From Catellatospora methionotrophica (GTDB taxonomy: Bacteria; Actinomycetota; Actinomycetes; Mycobacteriales; Micromonosporaceae), in assembly GCF_011297335.1 (NCBI RefSeq), contig NZ_JAAOTJ010000015.1, positions 62,001-126,000 of the forward strand: DNA of 64,000 nt, written 5' to 3'. The notes beneath the pieces were generated by a model. That model searched no databases. It worked only from the letters and a program-made list of their open reading frames with translations, and was not told where the DNA came from. Shown piece by piece: positions 1 to 7,885 of this stretch. Numbering within the stretch: position 1 is the first letter of the stretch; each line of letters starts with the position of its first letter. Position numbers and translations under genes: made by a program.

Positions 1-2
1 CC

Positions 3-677
3 CGGTTCCTGGTCTTCGCGCTCACCGACAACCTGACCGTGATCGTCATCGTGACGTTCCTCAGCGGCATGGTGATGTGCTCGGTGAACCCGACCATCGG
101 CGCGGTCATCTACCAGCGGGTACCCGGCCCGATGCTGGCCCGCGCGGGCGGCATCATCATGGCCGTGGCGATGGCCGGCATCCCGCTCGGCGGCGTGCTG
201 GCCGGGGTGGTCGTGGAGCGGCTGGGCTTCGTCAACGGGGTGCTGCTGGCCTCGCTGCTGTACTTCGCGGTCACCCTCACCCCGGTCATCCGGCACCGGG
301 TCTGGCGCGAACTCAACGACGCCGGGGCCCGCGGGCCGACCGCGGACCCGGCGGCGGCGCTGCCCCGGGGGTACGGGCTGGCCGCGACCGCGCTCGGCCC
401 CCGGGTCACGCTGCGCTACGCCGACGGCCAGTGGACGTTGCAGGCCAGCTCAGGGCTGCGCAGGCTGGCCCCGCGGCGGGCGCTGCGCGCCAAGACGGCG
501 GCTCACGCGCTGGCCCAGCTCGAATCCCCGGCGGTACACGAGGCGGTGGGCGAGCTGGCCCGGCGCGAGCACGACGGGGCCGGGCACGAGGCGGCCCGGC
601 TGCGCGCGGAACTGGCCCGGATGGAATCGACGATGAGTCAGATAAGTGTCGGATTGCGGGGCTCTCATCTGCCATGA
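3..677 (+). CDS. MFS transporter, C-terminal part (5' end outside window)
   Basis: This is the end of a major facilitator superfamily permease. The frame is open from base 3, so the gene begins upstream of the window. The first ~100 visible residues form hydrophobic helices ending in a basic loop. They are followed by a ~120-residue cytoplasmic tail with a VTLRYADGQW motif and a charged helix (AARLRAELARME) likely to be a coiled coil. The same tail, with VTLAYANGQW, ends the MFS protein at 15685-17679, so the two are paralogues. Its position at the head of the cluster suggests product export or self-resistance. The fold is clear; the substrate is unknown. Confidence 0.8.
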   Translation, partial: RFLVFALTDNLTVIVIVTFLSGMVMCSVNPTIGAVIYQRVPGPMLARAGGIIMAVAMAGIPLGGVLAGVVVERLGFVNGVLLASLLYFAVTLTPVIRHRVWRELNDAGARGPTADPAAALPRGYGLAATALGPRVTLRYADGQWTLQASSGLRRLAPRRALRAKTAAHALAQLESPAVHEAVGELARREHDGAGHEAARLRAELARMESTMSQISVGLRGSHLP

Positions 678-730
678 AAAGCCCGACTTTTGCCTGGTCC
701 ATTCACGTATCGACAGACTTAGAGTCAGCA

Positions 731-760
731 TTGCAAGTGCATCGATCTGCTTGCTAGTCT
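731..760 (+). promoter_or_regulatory. candidate promoter of the acyl-ligase/ACP/KS operon
   Basis: The 156-nt gap before the ligase gene is much AT-richer than its surroundings. It contains TTGCAA at 731-736 and TAGTCT at 755-760, separated by 18 nt, which resembles a group-2 or housekeeping actinobacterial promoter. TAGAGT at 720-725 is an alternative -10 box without a good -35. No start-site data are available. Confidence 0.35.
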
Positions 761-833
761 CCGGATTCACCGGGTCCGTCGGGGGCGCACAGACCCAGGT
801 TCCAGCACACTTGCGACACCTGGCGGAGCAATC

Positions 834-2246
834 ATGAGCAACACGGGTTGGGCGACCGGCGCACCCCTGACGACGACCCCCGACTGGGTGGACGAACTCC
901 TGCTCGCCGGAGACGACCGGGACGTCTGCCTCCACTTCGGATCCCCCGTGGACCGGGCCGCCCTGCGTCACGCCGTCGCCGACCGTGAGAACACCCTGCG
1001 GCGGCTGGGCCTGGCCCGTGGTGGCGCGATCGCGCTGCGGCTGCCGCCGTCGCTGGCGTACGCGGCGAACCTGCTGGCCGCGTGGCGGATCGGCGCGCAG
1101 GTCGCGCTGCTGGACCACCGGCTGACGGCGTTCGAGACCGACCGCGCCCTGGACCGGCTCCAGCCGCAGGTCGTGGTGAGCTTCACCGGCACGCTGCCGG
1201 GCGGGCTGCGCGCCTTCTACGACGTCACCGACGTCGCGCAGGCCCGCGACGGCCACCCCGCCGCGACCGGCCACGCCGTGATCCAGCTCAGCTCCGGCTC
1301 CACCGGCCCCTCCAAGGTCATCGCCCGGACCGCCGAGCAGTTGGTCGCCGAGATCGACCGGTACACCCGCATGGACGGGGTGCCGTTGCCCGGCGAGCGG
1401 GTGGTGCTGCTGGCCTCCGTGGTACACGTGCTGGGGCTGGTCGGCGGGCTGCTGTACTGCCTGCACGCGGGCGTCGAGCTGGTGCTGCCGGAGCGGCTGA
1501 CCGTCGACGCGATCCTGCGCGCGGTGGCCGCCGGGGACGCGCCGACCACGCTGCTGGGCGTGCCGTTCCACACCGAGCTGCTGGCCTCCAACCCCAACCC
1601 GCCGAAGCTGCCGCAGCTCAAGCGCATGACCACCGGCGGTGAACTGGTACGCGCCGAGGTCGCGCAGCGCTTCACCGACCGCTACGGCATCGTGCTCGGC
1701 AACATGTACGGCATGACCGAGGTCGGCGTCATCGCCACCGACCTGTTCGGCGAGCACCGGCCCTCGCTGATGCCCGCCCCCGGCATCACCGTCCGGGAGT
1801 CCGGCGGCGAGCTGCTGATCGCCACGCCGGAGAGCCCGTACGTCGGTCTGTCCGACCCGACCCGCTGGGTCGACGGCTGGCTGCACACCAAGGACGCGGG
1901 CCGGGTCGACCCGGCGACCGGCCTGATGACGGTGCTCGGGCGGCTGGACTCGCAGGTGTCGGTCGGCGGCCTCAAGGTGGACCTGACCGAGGTGGAGCAC
2001 ACGCTGGCGGCCCTGCCCGGCGTCGAGAGCGCGGTGGTCGTCTACGACGGCGGCATCGAGGCGTACGCCGTGGTGCCCGACGCGGCAGCCGCCGCGACGC
2101 TGGAAGGCGAGCTCGCCGTGCGGCTGGCCCCGTACAAGCGGCCGCGCGTGCTGCACATCGTCGAGCAGCTGCCCCGGACCGCGACGGGCAAGCTCGTGCG
2201 CGACCACGCGGTGCTGCGTACGGCGGACGCGAAGCCGGCCACCTAA
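834..2246 (+). CDS. acyl-AMP ligase / acyl-CoA synthetase family protein (ligase 1)
   Basis: A 470-residue ANL-superfamily adenylating enzyme, shorter than typical acyl-CoA synthetases (~520-600). The P-loop is SSGSTGPSK, the A5-type motif is MYGMTE, and the A10 lysine is in PRTATGKLVRD near the C-terminus. Such enzymes activate a carboxylic acid as its AMP ester and pass it to CoA or to an ACP. Because an ACP gene follows 75 nt downstream, loading of a stand-alone ACP is likely (inference). The ATG at 834 has a GGAG ribosome site at 824-827. It is the first gene of the core operon. Substrate not predictable by eye; an aryl or short acyl acid is plausible from the neighbours. Confidence 0.85.
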   Translation: MSNTGWATGAPLTTTPDWVDELLLAGDDRDVCLHFGSPVDRAALRHAVADRENTLRRLGLARGGAIALRLPPSLAYAANLLAAWRIGAQVALLDHRLTAFETDRALDRLQPQVVVSFTGTLPGGLRAFYDVTDVAQARDGHPAATGHAVIQLSSGSTGPSKVIARTAEQLVAEIDRYTRMDGVPLPGERVVLLASVVHVLGLVGGLLYCLHAGVELVLPERLTVDAILRAVAAGDAPTTLLGVPFHTELLASNPNPPKLPQLKRMTTGGELVRAEVAQRFTDRYGIVLGNMYGMTEVGVIATDLFGEHRPSLMPAPGITVRESGGELLIATPESPYVGLSDPTRWVDGWLHTKDAGRVDPATGLMTVLGRLDSQVSVGGLKVDLTEVEHTLAALPGVESAVVVYDGGIEAYAVVPDAAAAATLEGELAVRLAPYKRPRVLHIVEQLPRTATGKLVRDHAVLRTADAKPAT

Positions 2247-2321
2247 CCGAGCCGCGCCGCCACCCCGACTGCCATCCCGATCCGGGCCCGTTGGGCCGTT
2301 CCACCATGGAAGGAAGTCAAC

Positions 2322-2579
2322 ATGAGCACCGACGTACGCCAGTTCATCATCGACGCGATCGCGGAGATGAACTACCCGATCGACGACGTCGACGCCGACA
2401 CGCCGCTGGGCTCCGCCGGTGTGGACCTGGAGTCGCTGGCCGTCGCCGAGCTCGCGGTGCGGGTTGAGGACACCTACGGCGTGAAGTTCAGCGACGAGGA
2501 GGCCGAGCAGATGGCCGCCATGACGGTGGGCGAGTTCGCCGCCGCGATCCGCGAGCGCGGCAACCTGGCGAGCGCGTGA
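2322..2579 (+). CDS. acyl carrier protein (ACP 1)
   Basis: An 85-residue acidic stand-alone carrier protein. The phosphopantetheine serine lies in GVDLESLAVAEL, where family members usually have DSL; here Ser is preceded by Glu. The rest is the normal four-helix ACP pattern ending in MTVGEFAAAI. The ATG is preceded by a strong GGAAGGA site. It lies between an AMP ligase and a second ACP-like gene, as in type II PKS and aryl-polyene-like systems that use two discrete ACPs. It presumably carries the starter or the growing chain. Confidence 0.9.
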   Translation: MSTDVRQFIIDAIAEMNYPIDDVDADTPLGSAGVDLESLAVAELAVRVEDTYGVKFSDEEAEQMAAMTVGEFAAAIRERGNLASA

Positions 2580-2875
2580 TGGACGCCCCTGTTGCGGCCG
2601 CCGGATCCCTCGGCGTGCCGCGCCAGCGTGCGGGCGAACCGGCGTCGCCGGGTCGCGAAGAGGTCGTCGCGATGCTGGCCAGCTACGGCGAGCGCAGCCC
2701 GGAGCAGGTGCGCGAGCGCATCGACTCGCTGGAGCTGGCGTGGCTGGTGCACCAGGTCGAGCAGCGCCACGGGCGGATGCTCGACCTCGACGACGACGTG
2801 CTCGTGCGGATGACCACGGTGACCGGCGCGGTCGAGGTGCTGGCCGAGGTGCTGGCGGAGCCTGCCGGTGACTGA
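2579..2875 (+). CDS. second acyl carrier protein-like protein (ACP 2)
   Basis: A 98-residue protein with a disordered ~25-residue N-terminus and an ACP-like helical core. The motif IDSLELAWLV contains the expected modifiable serine in a canonical DSL context. ATG at 2579 overlaps the preceding stop (TGATG), so translation is coupled; GTG at 2576 is an alternative start one codon earlier. Its C-terminus overlaps the next gene by 8 nt. The pairing of two divergent ACPs suggests a division of labour between starter loading and extension (inference). Confidence 0.78.
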   Translation: MDAPVAAAGSLGVPRQRAGEPASPGREEVVAMLASYGERSPEQVRERIDSLELAWLVHQVEQRHGRMLDLDDDVLVRMTTVTGAVEVLAEVLAEPAGD

Positions 2876-4010
2876 ACCGCGCCCCGCCGGTGACCGCGCG
2901 CAGGTCGTGGTCACCGGGTTGTCGGCGGTCAGCGCGTACGGCCGGGGCGCGTCCGCGCTGGCGGCCGGTCTGCGGGCGGGACGGCCGGCGTTCGCGCCGG
3001 TCACCCGCTTCGACGTGAGCGCCCGGCGGGTAGGTGTCGGCGCGCTGCTGCCCGGCTCACCGGTGCTGCTCGACGAGCTGCTGTCGACAGTCGACGAGGC
3101 CGCGCACCAGGCCGGGCTTTCCGCTCCGGTCCGGGCGTCGACGCCGCTGCTGCTGGCCGTGCACGGCGAGCCGGACGGAGCCCGCGGGCTGCCCGACCGG
3201 CCGGGGCGCACCGGCGCGTTCACGCTGTCGGTCGCCGAGAAGGCGGGGCTGTCGGACGGCGCACGCACGTACACCAGTGCCTGCGTCGCGGCCAGCACCG
3301 CGGTCGCCGACGCCGCCGCCACGGTGGCCGCCGGTGGCGCCGAACGGGTCATGGTGGCGGCCGGATACCTGGTCGAGCCGGACCAGTTCGCGCTGTTCGA
3401 CGCGGGCCGGGCGCTGGCCGCCGACGGCGCGGTGCGCCCGTTCAGCGCGGGCCGCAAGGGCCTGCTGCTCGGGGACGGGGTGGCCGCGGTGGTGGTGGAG
3501 TCGGCCCGCGCCGCGCAGGCACGAGGCGCGACGCCGCTGGCGCGCCTGCACGGTTGGGGCCGCGCCGGGGACGGTTACCACGTCGTCCAGCCGCGACCCG
3601 ACGGCGCGGGCCTGGCCAGGGCGATCGACGCCGCGCTCGGCCGCGCCGGGCTGACCCCGGAGCAGATCGGCTACGTCAACGCGCACGGGTCCGGCTCCGC
3701 GCAGAGCGATGTCGCCGAGGCGGCCGCGCTGCGCCGTGCCCTCGGTGAGCACGCGTCGGCGGTGCCGATCAGCTCGACCAAGTCGCTGCACGGCCAGGCC
3801 CTGGAAGCCTCTCCCCTGCTGGAGCTGGTCGCCACGGTGCTGTCCCTGCGCGAGGGCTTCCTCCCGGTCAACGCGGGCTACCTCGCCCCCGACCCCGACT
3901 GCCCCCTACACGTACTCACCGCAACGACCGCCGCCCGCCCCGCGTACGCCCTCAGCCTCAACGCCGCCTTCGGCGGCGCGAACACCGCCCTCCTGGTCGG
4001 CGCCCCATGA
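2868..4010 (+). CDS. beta-ketoacyl synthase with Cys-His-Gln active site
   Basis: A 380-residue thiolase-fold ketosynthase related to FabF/FabB. The nucleophile Cys139 is present in TSACVAAS and the first His is His273 in NAHGSGS. The second motif, normally KSxxGH, reads KSLHGQALEAS, so the decarboxylation His is Gln310, with a His two residues earlier. The usual GA after GH is also changed (LEAS). Acylation by Cys should be possible, but normal malonyl decarboxylation is doubtful; an acyltransferase, alternative condensing or partner-subunit role is possible. GTG start overlaps the ACP 2 gene. It ends before a large palindrome. Confidence 0.85.
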   Translation: MTEPRPAGDRAQVVVTGLSAVSAYGRGASALAAGLRAGRPAFAPVTRFDVSARRVGVGALLPGSPVLLDELLSTVDEAAHQAGLSAPVRASTPLLLAVHGEPDGARGLPDRPGRTGAFTLSVAEKAGLSDGARTYTSACVAASTAVADAAATVAAGGAERVMVAAGYLVEPDQFALFDAGRALAADGAVRPFSAGRKGLLLGDGVAAVVVESARAAQARGATPLARLHGWGRAGDGYHVVQPRPDGAGLARAIDAALGRAGLTPEQIGYVNAHGSGSAQSDVAEAAALRRALGEHASAVPISSTKSLHGQALEASPLLELVATVLSLREGFLPVNAGYLAPDPDCPLHVLTATTAARPAYALSLNAAFGGANTALLVGAP

Positions 4011-4024
4011 CCCGCCCCCTCCTG

Positions 4025-4089
4025 CCGCAACTCTTAAAGACTCGCGGCCACCGGGTGCCCTCGAAGGCGCGCCTCTTCAAGAGTTGCGC
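4025..4089. repeat. long palindrome, copy A of a two-copy hairpin family
   Basis: The 15-nt arms 4026-4040 (CGCAACTCTTAAAGA) and 4074-4088 pair with one mismatch around a 33-nt GC-rich centre. C-rich sequence on the left and G-rich sequence on the right extend the pairing. A second copy lies at 14899-14962, with the same outer arms and nearly the same length. Here it separates two same-strand ketosynthase genes, so it may terminate or attenuate transcription inside the operon. Confidence 0.75.
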
Positions 4090-4116
4090 CACGGCGGGGA
4101 CGGGGGGTGGGTCGTG

Positions 4117-4650
4117 ATGGGGCTGGTGGAGGTCGCGCGGGGAGCGTGGCCGGAGGCAGAGGGCGACGTGCAGTTGCCGGTGCTGGCGGGGTTCGTGATG
4201 TCGTCGTTCAGTCCGCTGGTGGCGGAGGCGGCCCGGCGGTGTCTGGGACGGGCGCATGGGGAGCCACCGGTCGCAGCGGGGCGCGGGGCGCGGACTGCGG
4301 TGATCATCTCGTCGGCGACGGGGGACGCGGTCACGGCGGCCGAGGTGGCGCGGGCGGTCGACGCTGGGCGGCGGCTGGGGCCGCTGCTGTTCTTCCAGGC
4401 CGTGCCGAACGCGGTGGCCGGGTACGTGGCGGCGCGGTGGGAGCTGGGCGGACCGGTCGTGTCGCTGAGCCCGGCCGGCGGGGCCGACCCCGTCGCGGAG
4501 TCCCTGGCCGAAGGGCTGGCGATGGCGTCGCTGCTGATCCGCGACGGCGACGCCGACGAGGCCCTGATCGTGGTGGCTGAGCAGGCCCTGACCGACGGCG
4601 AGCACGACCGGGCGCTGGCCGTGCTCGTACGCAACAGCGAAGTGAACTGA
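4117..4650 (+). CDS. ketosynthase-like N-terminal-domain protein (chain-length-factor-like)
   Basis: A 177-residue protein resembling the short Ketoacyl-synt_2 family (PF13723) found beside ketosynthases in aryl-polyene-type clusters. Visible features are an N-terminal hydrophobic segment with SSFSPLVAEAA, VIISSATGDAVTAAEVARAV, and the family-like stretch PNAVAGYVAARWELGGPVVSLSP split by the motif NAVAGY. No nucleophile Cys and no catalytic His motif are present, so it cannot be an active condensing enzyme by itself. It probably pairs with one of the flanking ketosynthases, as a chain-length factor does (inference). ATG 4117 is preceded by a G-rich site; GTG 4114 is an alternative. Confidence 0.7.
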   Translation: MGLVEVARGAWPEAEGDVQLPVLAGFVMSSFSPLVAEAARRCLGRAHGEPPVAAGRGARTAVIISSATGDAVTAAEVARAVDAGRRLGPLLFFQAVPNAVAGYVAARWELGGPVVSLSPAGGADPVAESLAEGLAMASLLIRDGDADEALIVVAEQALTDGEHDRALAVLVRNSEVN

Positions 4651-4666
4651 CCGAAGGAGTGCAGCG

Positions 4667-6283
4667 ATGCGAACCAACCTGCGGGCGATCCTCGCCGCCG
4701 ACGCCGACCTCGGCGCCGGCAATGTCATCACCCGGCTGCTGGCGCACGGGGCCGACCCGGCCGGTCCGGGGCTGACCTTCGACGTGGACGTCGACGGCCA
4801 CCCCGCGTGGGAGCCGCTGACCCTGGGCCAGCTCGACGAGCGGGTCGCGGCGCGCGCCGCGTGGCTGCACGAGCGCGGCATCGGCTGGCGCGACCCGGTC
4901 GCGGTGTACGCCAGCACGTCGGCCGACGTGGTCCTGTCGTTCCTCGCGCTCAACCGGCTCGGGGCGATTCCCGCGCTGCTCAACGGCAACCTCAGCGGCG
5001 AGATCGCGGCCGAGTACATCCGGCGGCTGCGGGCCGAGGCGGTGCTGACCGACGCGAAGCACGCCGCGCTGCTGGAGGGCCGCGACTTCGGCTCGCGCCT
5101 GCTCGGCGACATCACCGAGATGGGCTCGGCGGACCCGGCCGACGCTCCCCCGCCGTACCGGCACCACCCGGACGATCCGATCTCGATCACGCACTCCTCC
5201 GGCACCACCGGCCTGCCCAAGGCGATCGTGCACTCGCACACCACGCTGTTCGCGGCCACCCGCCGGATCCGGCTGTCAGGGCCGCGCGCGCAGGGCACCG
5301 AGCGGGTCGTCTGCGCGCTGCCGTCGGCGCACACCGCGGGCATCCTGTCCATCAACCAGGCCCTGTGCAACCGCGCCGAGCTGGTCTTCCTGTCCTCGCA
5401 GCGGGGCGACTACGTGCTCGACGCGATCGAGCGGTTCAAACCGACCGGTGTCTTCGGCTTCGCGGTGACCTGGGCCGACATGGCCCGCCATGATTTGGGC
5501 ACGCGCGACCTGGACTCGGTGGCGATCTGGTTCAACACCGGCGACTGCGCGCACGAGGCGCACATCCGGCCGCTGGTCGCCGTCGGCAGCCACAACACCG
5601 TCACCCGCGAGGGCGTGACCCGCGTCAAGGGCTCGATGTTCATCGACGGCATCGGCTCGACCGAGATGGGCCACTCCGCGTTCCACATCACCCACCGGGT
5701 CGACACCGAGCGCTACGACCGCTGCATCGGCCGCCCGCACGTGTTCGCCGACGTGGCGGTGCTCGACGACGCCGGGGAGCCGGTCGGCGCGGGCGTGGTC
5801 GGCCACCTGGGGCTGAAGTCGCCGACGGTGAAGCTGATGTACTGGAACGACTCGGTCACCGAGTTCCGCACCCGGCAGTCGGGCTACTACCTGACCGGTG
5901 ACCTCGTGTACCACGACGAGGACGGCTACTACTACCACGTGGACCGGGCGGTGGACTCGGTCGTGCTGGACGGCGGGCAGTGGCTGCACACGTCGCTGAC
6001 CGAGGAGAAGATCCTGGCGAGCTGCCCCGACGTGCTCGACTGCACGGTCGTCGCGGTGCGCGAGGGCGGCGGGGTCGTCACCGACGTGCTGCTGGTGCTC
6101 AAGGCCGGGGCCGACGTCGCGGCGGACCGCCGGGACGCGGTCGTGGCGGCGCTGGGCGAGCACGCCGCGCCGACGCTGCGCGACGTCAACGCGGTACATG
6201 ACGACGACATCCCCACCGGGGCCACCGGCAAGGTGCGCAAGCTGGTGCTGCGCGAGCGCGCGCTGTCCGGTGCTGCGCGATGA
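4667..6283 (+). CDS. acyl-AMP ligase / acyl-CoA synthetase (ligase 2)
   Basis: A 538-residue ANL enzyme of full length. The P-loop is HSSGTTGLPKAIVHSH, the A5 motif is GSTEMG, A7 is YLTGDL, and the catalytic A10 lysine is in TGATGKVRK. Sequence between motifs differs from ligase 1 and from the 17.7 and 27.8 kb pair, so it is a separate subfamily with probably a different acid substrate. A strong GAAGGAG site lies 7 nt before ATG 4667. Its end overlaps the next ketosynthase by ATGA, so the two are translationally coupled and probably act in sequence. Confidence 0.88.
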   Translation: MRTNLRAILAADADLGAGNVITRLLAHGADPAGPGLTFDVDVDGHPAWEPLTLGQLDERVAARAAWLHERGIGWRDPVAVYASTSADVVLSFLALNRLGAIPALLNGNLSGEIAAEYIRRLRAEAVLTDAKHAALLEGRDFGSRLLGDITEMGSADPADAPPPYRHHPDDPISITHSSGTTGLPKAIVHSHTTLFAATRRIRLSGPRAQGTERVVCALPSAHTAGILSINQALCNRAELVFLSSQRGDYVLDAIERFKPTGVFGFAVTWADMARHDLGTRDLDSVAIWFNTGDCAHEAHIRPLVAVGSHNTVTREGVTRVKGSMFIDGIGSTEMGHSAFHITHRVDTERYDRCIGRPHVFADVAVLDDAGEPVGAGVVGHLGLKSPTVKLMYWNDSVTEFRTRQSGYYLTGDLVYHDEDGYYYHVDRAVDSVVLDGGQWLHTSLTEEKILASCPDVLDCTVVAVREGGGVVTDVLLVLKAGADVAADRRDAVVAALGEHAAPTLRDVNAVHDDDIPTGATGKVRKLVLRERALSGAAR

Positions 6284-7548
6284 CCGCCAACCGTCCTGAC
6301 ATCGTCGTCACGGGTATCGGCCTGGTCACCCCGGTCGGCAACGACCTCGACGACATCTTCGACGCCCTGTGCGGCGCGCGGTCCGGGATCGTGACCACCC
6401 CCGAGGGGCACCCCGCGCAGGGGTCCCTGGAGGTGATGGGCAAGGGCCCGGACATCGAGGCGGCCAGCGTGCTGCCCGGCCCGGAGGCGCGCACGCTGGA
6501 CCGGTACATCGTGCACGCGCTGGTCGCCGCCGAGCGGGCGATGGCCGACGCCGACCTGGTGGTGGGCCGCGACGTGGACCCGTATCGGGCGGCCACGGTG
6601 GTGTCCGGCACGGGTGGGCTGGCCACGCTGGAGGCGCAGGTGATCACGCGTACCCAGAAGGGCCGGCTCGGGGTGAGCCCGTACCTGCTGCCGGGGATGC
6701 TGCCGAACATGGCGACCGCGCGTATCGCCATCAAGTACGACCTGCGCGGCTACAGCTCCTCCATCGGCACGGCGTGCGCGGCGGGCGCGCAGTCGATCGC
6801 CGAGGGCATCCGCATCCTGCGCTACGGCGAGGCGGATGTGGTGCTGGTCGGCTGCGGTGAGGCACCGCTGTTCCCGACCCTGGCCGACACCTTCGGCAAC
6901 ACTCGCGCGTTGGCCAAGGGCTGGGCCGACAACCCGTCGGCGGCCAGCCGCCCGTTCGATCTGCGCCGCAACGGGCTGGTGCTGGCCGAGGGCGCGGGCG
7001 TGCTGGTGCTGGAGCGGGCCGCGGACGCGGACGCGCGGGGCCGCCCGGCGTACGCGACGCTGCACGGCTGGGGCGCGACCACCGACGCCCACCACCCGAC
7101 CACGCCCCGGCCGGACGGCTCGGGTCAGGCCGAGTGCATGCGCCGGGCGCTGGCCGACGCGGGGCTGTCCCCCGCCGACATCGGCTACCTCAACGCCCAC
7201 GCCACCAGCACGAAGCTGGGCGACGTGGCGGAGTCGCTGGCGGTCAACACGGTGTTCGCCGCTGCCATGCCGCCGGTCAGCTCGAACAAGGGCGTCACCG
7301 GGCACATGCTCGGCGCGTCGGGGGTGATCGAGGCCGCGGCGACGATCATGGCGCTCGGGCGCGGGCTGCTGCCGCCGACGGTCAACCTCGAGGACCCGGA
7401 TCCCGCGTGCGATCTAGACCATATTCGTGGCAAGGCTCGGCAAAGTCCCATCGATTTTGCACTGTCCAATTCCTTCGGATTCGGCGGACATAATGTGAGC
7501 CTTGTCCTGGGTCGACCCACCACGTCACTCAGCCGTTTTGCTGAGTGA
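6280..7548 (+). CDS. beta-ketoacyl-ACP synthase, FabF type with intact active site
   Basis: A 422-residue ketosynthase. Cys166 (TACAAG), His307 (NAHATST), Lys337 and His342 (NKGVTGHMLGASG) form the complete Cys-His-His set, and the C-terminus has the GFGGHN loop. It should therefore catalyse decarboxylative Claisen condensation between an ACP-bound acyl group and malonyl-ACP. It could work alone, or as the active partner of the short KS-like protein at 4117 or the Cys-His-Gln KS at 2868. It is the last gene of the core operon; base composition becomes AT-rich in its final 150 nt and in the gap beyond. Confidence 0.92.
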   Translation: MTANRPDIVVTGIGLVTPVGNDLDDIFDALCGARSGIVTTPEGHPAQGSLEVMGKGPDIEAASVLPGPEARTLDRYIVHALVAAERAMADADLVVGRDVDPYRAATVVSGTGGLATLEAQVITRTQKGRLGVSPYLLPGMLPNMATARIAIKYDLRGYSSSIGTACAAGAQSIAEGIRILRYGEADVVLVGCGEAPLFPTLADTFGNTRALAKGWADNPSAASRPFDLRRNGLVLAEGAGVLVLERAADADARGRPAYATLHGWGATTDAHHPTTPRPDGSGQAECMRRALADAGLSPADIGYLNAHATSTKLGDVAESLAVNTVFAAAMPPVSSNKGVTGHMLGASGVIEAAATIMALGRGLLPPTVNLEDPDPACDLDHIRGKARQSPIDFALSNSFGFGGHNVSLVLGRPTTSLSRFAE

Positions 7549-7564
7549 GGAGTCACCGAATCGT

Positions 7565-7643
7565 TTGCAAGAGACAACATACTGTCGCAATTAAATATTT
7601 GCGTAGCTAGGTATTGAGGGACATCAGCGACACCCGCTAGCGT
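7565..7643 (+). promoter_or_regulatory. AT-rich control region and candidate promoter of hmaS-like gene
   Basis: The 337-nt gap 7549-7885 holds no gene. It contains TTGCAA (7565-7570), an imperfect 18-bp palindrome at 7586-7603 with arms CGCAA and TTGCG, and a promoter-like pair TTGAGG (7614-7619) and TAGCGT (7638-7643) spaced 18 nt. The spacing matches that of the candidate promoter at 731-760. The palindrome next to the promoter is a plausible operator. Confidence 0.4.
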
Positions 7644-7660
7644 GACAGTCAGACGGCCCT

Positions 7661-7683
7661 CGCCGGAGCGCTCAGCTCCGGCG
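7661..7683 (+). terminator. short hairpin in the leader of the hmaS-like gene
   Basis: A perfect 9-bp stem (CGCCGGAGC / GCTCCGGCG) with a 5-nt loop. It lies downstream of the candidate promoter and about 200 nt before the gene. It has no U tract. It could end read-through from the ketosynthase operon or attenuate the downstream transcript. Confidence 0.4.
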
Positions 7684-7885
7684 GGTCGGCCGTGAACGAC
7701 GGACGTCACAGGGGCACGACGGCCAATCGGAGCGTGGTGAGTTCGTTCGGCGTGCGCCGCGAAAGCGGCAGCGCCAGGGACGAGTCACGAGCCGTGGACC
7801 CGTTCCGCGCCCACCACCTGGCGGGGAGCGAGTCCTAGCAGTCAGTGCAAAACAGGACATCGTACTGCCAAGGGGTAGGTAGCAA

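Noticed and set aside
450-2207. Long open frame on the minus strand opposite ligase 1
   Set aside because: Low-complexity Arg/Gly/His/Gln-rich product with no domain; it is the antisense of a clear AMP-ligase gene.
3709-4116. Upstream extension of the KS-like gene at 4117
   Set aside because: The extension overlaps the KS gene in another frame and passes through the palindrome; the conserved part begins near 4117.
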